Origin: Hypomyces perniciosus
Lineage: Eukaryota > Ascomycota > Sordariomycetes > Hypocreales > Hypocreaceae
Length of the DNA stretch: 64,000 nucleotides
Direction of reading: 5' to 3'
Assembly: GCA_008477525.1 (NCBI GenBank)
Contig: SPDT01000004.1
Location: 868,001 to 932,000, forward strand
Shown here piece by piece: positions 55,743 to 64,000 of this stretch. Made by a program: the position numbers and the translations under genes. The notes beneath the pieces were generated by a model. That model was not told where the DNA came from. It saw nothing but the letters and a program-made list of their open reading frames with translations, and did not search any database. Each line of letters opens with the position of its first letter. Within the stretch, counting starts at the first letter, position 1.

Positions 55743-56705
55743 ATGCATCGAGTTGCGCAACGGGCATTCTCCAATGCCTATCAGGCACGCAGTTCTGCTG
55801 CTCACAAGCTGGGCCTGCCTCTGAGTCGCTCACTGTTTCCAGGATGCGTTTGCCATGGAGCTCGCAGTCTTGCAACAGAAGTCTCTCGGGCAGTGCCTCA
55901 CTTGACGGCTGCAGACCTGAGCTACGCCCAGCAGCCTCGCCATATCCGCGAGGTCTTTGAGCGGCTCGAGCAGAAGGGCATCCTCAAGATCAGCCTAGGC
56001 TTCCAGGATGACAAGAGCCAATATCTTGAGAAGCTGATCGTCAGCCTTCATGAGAACCACGGCCACGAATTGCCTATATCACATAGTGCAAGTCGTGGCT
56101 GGTTCTGGGACGTTCGTCCTACCTCTACCAACTTCCAGACCGAGAACCACCAGGCCCGGTCAGAAACCATGGACGAGTTCCCTTGGCACACCGATTGCAG
56201 CTATGAGAACCCGCCGCCGCGGTACTTTGCCCTGCAGGTGCTCCAGCCCGATCGCTTCGGAGGCGGAACTCTCTCCGTCATGAATGTCGAGCTCCTGGGC
56301 GAGCTCCTGACTCCGAGCACGCGGGAATCACTGCTCAGGCCTGAGTTCCGCATCACTATCCCGCCCGAGTTCATCAAGGACCCGAATCAGCGGCATATCA
56401 TCGGCAGCCTGCTGGCCGCGGACAAGCAGGGCCGGCCCAGTGTGATGCGCTTCAGAGGCGAGATCCTGACCCCCCTGACTGAGAGGGCGACCCACGCGCT
56501 GGATGAGCTCAAGCATGCGCTGCAACAGCTTGAGGCGCAATCACACTCTACCGTGCATCTAACACCACAGGAGCTGCCGGCGAGGTCCATTATCCTAGTC
56601 GACAACCGCCGATGGTTACATGCACGGAACGACATAAAGGATCCAGACCGGCATCTGCGTCGGGTGCGGTGGGATGCGATTCCGTTTCCGAGTGTCACCA
56701 ATTAA
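55743..56705 (+). CDS. TauD/TfdA-type Fe(II)/2-oxoglutarate dioxygenase
   Basis: Intronless frame of 320 residues. The first 40 residues are rich in Arg, Ala and Ser without acidic residues and could target mitochondria. The catalytic facial triad is visible: His and Asp in PWHTDCSYE near residues 150-152 and the distal His in LHARND near 293. The Arg that binds the 2-oxoglutarate carboxylate is likely in the RRVRW segment a few residues later. The strand FALQVLQPDRFGGGTLSV between them is typical of the family. Such enzymes hydroxylate or desaturate small molecules with O2. Its place between an ATP-grasp-like ligase and a PaaK-like enzyme suggests action on their product. Complete and intact. 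Confidence 0.87.
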   Translation: MHRVAQRAFSNAYQARSSAAHKLGLPLSRSLFPGCVCHGARSLATEVSRAVPHLTAADLSYAQQPRHIREVFERLEQKGILKISLGFQDDKSQYLEKLIVSLHENHGHELPISHSASRGWFWDVRPTSTNFQTENHQARSETMDEFPWHTDCSYENPPPRYFALQVLQPDRFGGGTLSVMNVELLGELLTPSTRESLLRPEFRITIPPEFIKDPNQRHIIGSLLAADKQGRPSVMRFRGEILTPLTERATHALDELKHALQQLEAQSHSTVHLTPQELPARSIILVDNRRWLHARNDIKDPDRHLRRVRWDAIPFPSVTN

Positions 56706-57883
56706 CTACATCCTCTGCCCACATGGGCTCGAAACTACTACTAGTTGAAGGAGTGCTGTTGCGGATCTATTATCAGCTTGGACAACGCAGCAATCTATTA
56801 CTTATTGTGTGAACAGGGTGGATAGAGACTTGCAAGGTTCTTTTAACATCAAAACTGAAGACTAGACAGGTGTGCCACCGGCCCACCTATGTATGTATGT
56901 ATGTTCATAGGCATGTTGTTTGCATCTTGGCAAGAGGTGTCAAGTCTTTTCTGTTTTATTTTTAGGCGTTCAAAGACCGTTCAAAGACCGTACAATACTA
57001 CAGTACAATACTAGAGTAAATATTGACAAATATTGACAAATAATCGATGTGCCATGCCAGTCTGTCTCGTCTCTCCGCCCAGTCTTACTTTGCATAAGCG
57101 AACGTTGACCATCTGTGAACCGGGTAACGCAACCCAGGACTATTCTGCAAGACGTTCCTAAAGCAGTGTGGCTCGCAAAACCGGGTTACCAGGATTGCCC
57201 AGAGCCAAACCCTAAGCCACCGAGAGTAAGGGTCCACGCATGCATCATATCGTGTATGTATGAGAAAACTTGGCAATGTAACAAACGGCGGCTTTGCGGG
57301 GTAGAGTATTGCTCACATGCGTATGCACGATTCAACGGACACATCTCTTCGTAATTCGACCCTTGTCTCTTATATAATGCATTCTCTCTTGACATGGGTT
57401 CCGATGTGGCGTTGCAGTCACAGACAGACATTTGACAGCGACAGTGGCGTTCTCGATCGGAGCTGAGGCCCTGCATGATGACGCCTTGGCGGAAAAAAAT
57501 TTCAAGAGAAGAAGAAAATAAACGAGACAGAAAAATAGTCAGGGTCGTCGCTGAGACAAACGGCGTGTGTATGCGAAAATTGAGGTGGCAAAGCCGTCGT
57601 GGCACAATGAGGAATACTACAGCGGTATTATTACATTGATTCACCATGACCCATTCTCCGAGGTTTGCATTATTCCTAGAAGGCCGCAGATCCTGCATCA
57701 GATTAGCATAAAGATAGTAATATTATATAAAAACTGGATTTGCTCTGTCTGTGTCAGCGGACCGGTTCATCTCATGCACCTACAGGCCTACAGCCCACCT
57801 CGTTTACACACAATCTCCCGTTCACAAACCTCCGATTGAACCTTGGCTTTTCCCCAAGCATTTTCTTCTGAATCTCTCCAATC
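56706..57883. other. intergenic region with slippage-type repeats
   Basis: It contains a TATG microsatellite near 56,888 and three adjacent short tandem duplications at 56,968-57,040. The part near 57,840 is the leader of the next gene. No other gene was recognised. Confidence 0.45.
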
Positions 57884-59375
57884 ATGGAAGCTGAACCTTA
57901 TTCACTGTCCGATGTGCTGGCCGTTGCCAAGCTTCACCCGTTCTATGTCCCCGACATCCAGTATCCGCCTGATGCCGAGGCCATCAAGGCAGCCCGTGAA
58001 CAGGCAACAGAGAATGACTTGAGCTCTCGGCCATTGATCCAGAAGAAGGATCTGTAAGAAGCCAGTAGCTATATTAAATATTCGCCCAATTCTAATCGTG
58101 CTTCAGCTACAAAGCCATTGATCGGCTCGTCAACGACACGAGTCCCCAAAACACCTACCGTCACAGCGTCTACACGAGCATCACCGGCGGCGGATCTGGC
58201 TCAACGCCCTTGTTCTTCGCCACAGATGTTCATGAGAACCGCAATCACAGAGCCCATTTCGGCCGTTTCCTTAAAGCCACGGGTATCATCCAACACGGAG
58301 ACTGGGTTCTGACGACTCACTGCGGTGGTGAGCTTTACAGGTACGTATTGAATCTACAAACAAACCCCAATGACGCAAATGATGATGACACTGGGAATGC
58401 CTCAGATCCTTGGACCTTATTGCAGAGCTCCTGGAAAATGCGGGAGCCAGCGTTCTCAGCGCGGGAAACCACATGCCCCCCGCTACGGTGACCAAGCATC
58501 TGGCTGACTATCATGTCAATGTCTTGACTGGTGACAGCAGCCAGATCGTCCAAGTCGTGCACCATCTGTCAACACTACCAGCGGAGGAACGAGCCCGTGT
58601 GAAGCTCAACAAGATAATCTTCACCTCCGAGGTTCTCACCAAGGCGCAAAGAGCACACATCAGGGCCACTCTCGGTGCTGTCAAGATCTGCTCCATCCTT
58701 GGCAGTGCAGAAGCAGGACCCTGGGCAGTTAGCAGTCCTGACCTCATTGGGAAGGAGACTGTCACAAGCACAGAGGATTTTGTCTTCGACACGCGCGCCA
58801 TGCTGATTGAGATCCTTCCCCCTTCCATCTTGGAGGAGGGTGCTTCTCCTGCTGATCCTCTACCCGAGGGCGAGCAGGGCATCATCGTGCAAACCTCCCT
58901 TTCACGCCTGCGTAATCCGGTTGTGCGGTATGTCACCGGCGATGTTGGCTCACTGCATCCTCTGCCCGAAGACGCGCGGGCTACCATTGCCCCGGCCGAC
59001 TGGCCCTACTTGCGACTTATTCGCCTCGAAGGTCGCGACCGTCGCTTCAGCTTCGACTGGGACGGCGCGTACTTCGAGTTTGAGAGATTGACGGCCATGA
59101 TGAACAACGAAGAGACCGGTGTCTTGCAGTGGCAGGTCATCTTAGACAAGCTGGAGCCCTCTCTGCAGGGATCGCTTGAAGTCCGCCTGCTCTGCGCGGA
59201 ACGGCGTGCGGAGTTGATATCCCAGGAGGATCTTGTCAAGCGCATTGGGACTTTCTTCAATGTCTACCACTCGAACGAGCATCGCTTTAAGCTCACATTC
59301 CTGAACGAGATCAAGGGATTTGAGCGGAGCAGCACGGGAGGAAAGGTCATCAAATTTGTAAATCGGTATTACTGA
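57884..59375 (+). CDS. PaaK-like adenylate-forming enzyme
   Basis: Exons 57884-58053, 58107-58340 and 58406-59375 give 457 residues with matching phases. A glycine/serine phosphate-binding loop reads SITGGGSGSTP near residue 78, as in phenylacetate-CoA ligases and their relatives. The motif ILGSAEAG near residue 230 corresponds to the adenine-binding YGxTE-type motif, and RNPVVRYVTGDVG near 304 contains the conserved Asp that binds ribose. The enzyme should activate a carboxylic acid as acyl-adenylate; whether it then loads CoA or another acceptor is unknown. It is third in a same-strand series after the ATP-grasp-like and TauD genes. The gene is intact and ends about 125 bp from a convergent ankyrin gene. 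Confidence 0.85.
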
Positions 59376-59499
59376 TTCTTAGGTCGTAGCTCCTCTCAAA
59401 ATAAATATCTTTTGGCATTATTCTTCTTATTGTGGGATCTCTCACTTGTCACTAAAAGGTAGATAGACTCCTAGAGCGACAACACAAACTCATTTCGTT
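59376..59499. terminator. convergent 3' end region
   Basis: Short AT-rich spacer between convergent genes, with AATAAATAT just after the upstream stop, a likely polyadenylation signal. Confidence 0.4.
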
Positions 59500-61290
59500 T
59501 CACGAACTACCTCCAGCACCAGTGAAAAGCTGAACAAGCTTCTCTTTTGACCGTAGTACATCCGGGAGCTTCGTTCCCTCGACTGCAATCTGGGCTGGAG
59601 TGGTTCCATATGGGCTCTTGGAGGATGGATCGGCACCATGTGCCAACAGAGCCTTCGCCACACCAACTGCACCATGTTCGGCTGCCCAGTGAAGAGGTGT
59701 CAGACCTGGTCTGGCGATGCCATGTTTACCCGCGGCAAGTTTAATCATCTCTGGCACCTCAAATCCCCAGGCAAACTCACAGTGTCGCAACTCTTTAGTA
59801 TCCCTTGGGTGACTTCGAGATAGCATTGTAGCACGAGCTTCGACATCAACGCCGCGTGTAATCAACACATCAGCTAATTTTCTTGCATCACTCATCTCGT
59901 CGTCGTCTAGGTAGCGAGCAAGACAATGTAACGGTGTCCACCCTTCGGTCGTCGAAATAAGGGGGTTTGCGCCGTGGAAAAGAAGTAGCTGCGCAGCTTG
60001 TATCACCTCCCACAGTTTCTTGATTCGGGAACCACGAAGACGGCTCTCTAGAGTGGGAGCCAATGCGCATATCAGGGGCGTCCAACCATTTGCACTGGTG
60101 GCATTAACGTTGACACCACGGAATAAAAGATACTGTAGGATATCTATTTTCCCTCCGGCAGCCGCCCAGTGTAAAAGGGTCTCTCCATGGTGATTCTCTA
60201 TATTTAGTATAGAGGATTGGTCTTCAGAGGCACAAGTAGAGAGATATAGCTGAAAGATGCGTATATTGGCACCAAAAGCGGCATAATGAAGGGGCGTGTT
60301 GCCTGCGGCGTCGAGTTGGGTAACAGAGGCACCATGTTGAAGCAAGAGACGAATTCCTGTCTCATGAAGACAGCTTTCGGAGCATTGATGACGAAGTTGG
60401 ATGGGCAAGCTAACAAGGTGTAGTGCCGATTGCTCATTTCGCTCATGGTTCTTGGTATTTGGGTCTGCGCCCTTCTCAAGAAGAACTTTGAGTCCACCAG
60501 CCAAGTCAACTGCGCTTGCAGACATGAAGATAATATGCCGGCCATGAAAGCGAGTATTAGGATCCACCCCGGTGTCAATAAGCCGTGCAATGAAGTGCTG
60601 TTGGTTTAGATAGTCAACTCCATTGTAATGCACACCTGATCTCTCCTCTTCGCCCATCATAAACTTGAACTCGGCTGCCTTATGCAGGGCTTGAACAAGG
60701 GTTTGGTGGGAAAAGTTAAGCCTCGTTAACAACAGATCAACCACGTGAACCTCCCACCTGCTTGCGGCAGAGAGAAGGGCTTCGTCTTTAACAGCGTCTG
60801 TCCAACCATCCCACCAGATGAGGAGATCACTAACAATAGAGACCTGGCCGTATTGCGCGGCCTCAACAAGACAAGGCAAGGAATCAGGAGGGCCATTTGC
60901 GTGGTTTTCTGGCGGATCGTGGTGCCATAGGCGCTCAAAGATGGCCCGCCGCCCGTGTCGAATAGCCTGCGTAAGACATGTAATACCCTCGGAGTCCAAC
61001 GTGGCCGTCTGAGGGTCCGCACCTGCATGGAGAAGAATCTCTACGGCGGCTAAGTTATCACACCATATTGCGACGTGAAGGGGTGTTCCAAATGCGTAGT
61101 GTCGGTGGTTTATCATATCGATGGCATCGGGAAGCTCGAGCTGTCGCCTCAGCCCAGAAGTATCGTTGTCGCGAATGTAGGCGTGTAGGATATCTTTGGG
61201 CGAGCGAAATGCATCACGCATTCGTGATTGTATATGAGAGTTCATGACTGTGGCGAGGTAAATGCGTAAAGGTAGATAGATGGATGACAC
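59500..61290 (-). CDS. ankyrin-repeat protein
   Basis: Single exon of 596 residues. About nine ankyrin repeats can be read, for example GTPLHVAIWCDNLAAVEILL near residue 70, NTPLHYAAFGANIRIFQLYL, ETLLHWAAAGGKIDILQYLL and LTPLHWAAEHGAVGVAKALL near 540. The repeats fill nearly the whole protein, leaving no separate effector domain and no membrane segment. Such proteins act as protein-binding scaffolds. Filamentous fungi carry many of them, often in variable genome regions. The start at 61290 precedes other in-frame Met codons; the nearer Met at position 16 is also possible. Intact. Confidence 0.88.
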   Translation of the reverse strand: MSSIYLPLRIYLATVMNSHIQSRMRDAFRSPKDILHAYIRDNDTSGLRRQLELPDAIDMINHRHYAFGTPLHVAIWCDNLAAVEILLHAGADPQTATLDSEGITCLTQAIRHGRRAIFERLWHHDPPENHANGPPDSLPCLVEAAQYGQVSIVSDLLIWWDGWTDAVKDEALLSAASRWEVHVVDLLLTRLNFSHQTLVQALHKAAEFKFMMGEEERSGVHYNGVDYLNQQHFIARLIDTGVDPNTRFHGRHIIFMSASAVDLAGGLKVLLEKGADPNTKNHERNEQSALHLVSLPIQLRHQCSESCLHETGIRLLLQHGASVTQLDAAGNTPLHYAAFGANIRIFQLYLSTCASEDQSSILNIENHHGETLLHWAAAGGKIDILQYLLFRGVNVNATSANGWTPLICALAPTLESRLRGSRIKKLWEVIQAAQLLLFHGANPLISTTEGWTPLHCLARYLDDDEMSDARKLADVLITRGVDVEARATMLSRSHPRDTKELRHCEFAWGFEVPEMIKLAAGKHGIARPGLTPLHWAAEHGAVGVAKALLAHGADPSSKSPYGTTPAQIAVEGTKLPDVLRSKEKLVQLFTGAGGSS

Positions 61291-61980
61291 AGGCCTGGTT
61301 GAGGTTGTAGCGAAGGAAGAGGGGAGATGAAATCCTAGAATTTATTGAGTCATCTATAAATAGATGGAGTACTTGGCTCCCCCACGACACCGCCTTTCAT
61401 AGGCCACCAAGACTCATGGGCATTCTTATCCAACCCACAAAACTTCATCAGTGTCAGGAGTCAAGGGAGACTAAAGGGATAACAAAAGGAGCCAGCCCCC
61501 CCCCCCCTTTTTACAAAGCTACGTAACCCCGGGAAGGTATATATATATAGAGAGCCTTAGACCTTAAAGGAAAGAAGGGCAGAAATCAATACAGTTACTT
61601 ACTACTTCTTGCTTGCGACCTGCCTACTACTCTACAGCTAGGCCACCTCCCAGACTCTCTCACTCTCTTCTAGTTATCCCCAGTTTCTGATAATCAGCTA
61701 TAGTATATTACATGTATATTTCATATTAGATTGTTATGAATGTATTGAAAAGGACAGGTAAAATACTATAAGGGTGCCGTGATTTCATGTTCGGATATGT
61801 TCAAACATCCTGGGTAACCGTTCGTCTTGCTCTGAAATCCAAAGGCATATCTTTCCTACATTTTGCAATACACAATGATAACGCCGTATATAAAGTATTT
61901 CCCCAGTCTATCCACCATACAATGCTCATGTGTAATTTGCTACGCTTATCTGGCCCTTTTGTGCCCCAGATACAATATGT
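61291..61980. other. intergenic region
   Basis: Holds the ankyrin gene promoter and the 3' side of the chitinase-like gene. It includes a run of twelve C at 61,496-61,507 and a TATATATATA stretch near 61,541. No gene was recognised. Confidence 0.45.
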
Positions 61981-64000
61981 TCAACTTTCTGGAAACATAT
62001 ATCTCGCATCCAAAACTATTATAAACCTGGTGGCGGAGGGGTGAAGAAGTTGTACCCCGTTGAAGTCCACAACCAATTGATCGTGTATGGATCCGCGCCT
62101 TGAGCCGCAGTCGACCCCTCTCCACCAATAAGTAACCTGTCCCGATGGATCGATATCGTCGGCCGTTGGATCATGCCCTTCAATAATGAGCGCAAGTGCT
62201 GGGAAGCTGGCATACCCTTGGGCAAACAGGAGCTCCCCCCAAGTTTGGATATTCCGAACCCAAACGTCTTCGTTCTCCACATTGCGTGGTGACCCAACAT
62301 ACCAGAGGCTATTAAGCTCTTGCTGACAGTTGAATCCATCTCTCGTAGGTCGTGCCCCGGTGCCCCGAACACGCCAGGCTTGGCTACCATGTGCTGGGCG
62401 AACCCATTGCCCATGGAAAAAAGTCACGGCCTCGATGCCCATATAGGTGCGGCCGTCTATCCGGCGGAGCCACTCCGAGTCGCGGTTGATATGAAGATGG
62501 AAGACTTTGCAAGACATAGGTAAGTTTTTTCTTCATCACTTCAACAGAAAGTTCTTGGATACTTACCAATCCATCTATCTGGGGGGTCCATTACAGTTCT
62601 GTCTCGATATTGATCCAGCTCTTCGTCGTTTATGATTCGTCCTGGCTCAGGGCCAATCCAGTGAGCAAGCTCCAAAAACGGGCCTTCGGCTGAAGCAGAT
62701 CCAAGTCCTGTTTGATACTGCCAACGAGCATAGTGCAGAGTCAAATGCCCATCAAAGATTCCTTGGAGGACATCCTCCAAGCCAGGGGAAGAATTGTCTC
62801 CACCGCCCGTTGCCCAGATTCTTCGAGGCTGGACGACCGCACTTTGATCACTGCGCTTCCTTGATGATTGCAGGTCGCAAAAGACTTGGTTAGCTCTTCT
62901 GGCCCTGCGGATGCCTCGGCCCGCCACTGTCGGGTTATAAAGAATATACTCGAGCAGGCCGCGTGGTTCATATAACGATAAATTATCGAGAAACTCTTGG
63001 AGTGGACGGTACTCCAGGATCTCGTCGTAACTGGCAGCAAAGTCGGTGTTCCAGATTCTTCTGAGGGGATCGATCTCTTGGTATCTCATGCTAAACATGA
63101 GTGTCGCAAACTGGAGAAGCATGTTCCAGTTGTCTATCGTACAGTCTTTAGCCCATCCCTGCAGAATCTCGAACTCGCGAGATTCCAACACAAGATCTCT
63201 CTTTATCTGGGGCATAGAGTCTCTGAAGGGGTCGTGCAAGGTGGGCTGCAAGATAGTGGCCGGACAGGTCGGATTCTCCATGTACTTTGAAAGTAAGAGC
63301 CGGAACTGCTTTGCCTGGGAAGATCCGAGGTTATCATCATCTCGACGGGCATTTTGTTGGTTTGAAGGCTCCTCGCAGCAATATGCAGCCTTTCCAAAGC
63401 AATATTTCTCACCAGGCTTGGTCTCGTGGAAGCCGACCTCCAATGCCAACCGAATATGCTTCGGGGGGCACGCTCCTTCGCATATATACTTTTGGCTGTC
63501 CTCGTTCAGGTACCCTACTTTGCTGTACCACTTACAGTTTGTGGTGAACTCCTTTGGCGGCGGCTCGATGCAGCACAAACTCCTCTTCTGGTCCCTACCA
63601 CAGGATTGCGTCCCGCCAGCGCCGTTGGTCGCGGCAACGAGAAAGTGTGGTAAGAGACCACCGCATGCCTTTTCAGGTTCCTTTGAACAGGGGGACCAGG
63701 TGCAGTTCCCGTATGTCGATGTTGACACCGTTCTAGTGCAGCAGGCGGGCTGGTAGCCCTTGGAGCAGCCAAGATTCAACGTGCCCACCTCAACCTCTGT
63801 AGTTTGACAGCCAGGACTGCATTTTCCAGAGTTGCGATGTCCACGCCAGGTGCATGTCGGCTGTGGCTGATTCGACGGACAGCATAAGCGAACGAAGCCG
63901 TGGCCAACACTCAGGCTAGAGCATGGAGTGGCATCCATCATAATCTCCTTGTGTCCATCGCGGGGCACCTCTTTGAAGCCTTCTGGACAGCCCTCGAAGC
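61981..64000 (-). CDS. C-terminal part of a class V chitinase/killer-toxin-like protein
   Basis: Partial: the gene enters from beyond 64,000. Two exons are visible, 64000-62567 and 62504-61981, joined by a GTAAGT...AAAG intron in phase 1, for about 653 residues. The upstream part is very Cys-rich with repeated CC and CxxC patterns (CCPSNQPQPTCTW, CSKGYQPACC), as in the region following the GH18 domain of large fungal class V chitinases that resemble yeast killer toxin subunits. No catalytic GH18 motif lies inside the window. The C-terminal portion (WLRRIDGRTYMGIEAVTFFH and GFNCQQELNSLW) is likely extracellular. Related proteins are secreted or wall-bound and act on chitin; in this copy that remains an inference because the enzyme domain lies off-window. 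Confidence 0.62.

Overview
The window looks like a nuclear contig of a filamentous ascomycete. Most genes carry introns of about 50-90 nt with GTAAGT-like donors, CTAAC/CTGAC branch sites and short branch-to-acceptor distances. The protein families (fungal GRDP-like, DUF2828, HPP, PRM10/ThrE, DHA1 transporter, class V chitinase tail) are typical of Pezizomycotina. The scattered TACGGAGTA nonamer suggests Eurotiomycetes, but this is an inference. No rRNA, tRNA or CRISPR was recognised.

Layout. 0.4-16.9 kb is ordinary but partly decaying gene space: a Cys/Gly-tailed ZZ-like protein, a membrane F-box-like protein, a GRDP-like protein, a class-3 lipase whose exon 2/3 junction does not keep frame, two uncharacterised C-terminally anchored proteins, a sugar transporter with an in-frame amber codon, and an intact drug-type MFS transporter. 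18.4-24.6 kb (minus strand) is the most unusual part. Eleven GC-rich cassettes and about 23 near-identical hairpin introns of roughly 50-90 nt separate microexons of 21-25 nt. Branch site, acceptor and donor line up on one strand throughout, so I read it as a hyper-intronised, introner-like locus. 25.2-35.4 kb holds a MYND protein, an M20 (CPS1-like) carboxypeptidase and a PRM10-like transporter. 35,717-39,134 is a complete hAT DNA transposon with 20-bp inverted ends, a perfect 8-bp target duplication and an open transposase. 41-49.5 kb holds DUF2828, HPP-family and RRM-like genes. 49.5-53.1 kb is gene-poor, with a helicase relic and a diverged duplication.

53.2-59.4 kb carries three co-oriented enzyme genes: a permuted ATP-grasp-like ligase, a TauD-type Fe(II)/2-oxoglutarate dioxygenase and a PaaK-like adenylate-forming enzyme. 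They have the logic of a small biosynthetic cluster (acid activation, ligation, oxidation) without a PKS or NRPS. A convergent ankyrin-repeat gene and the 3' part of a large Cys-rich chitinase/killer-toxin-like gene close the window. All multi-exon models were built by hand by matching splice sites to reading phase; none is supported by RNA evidence.
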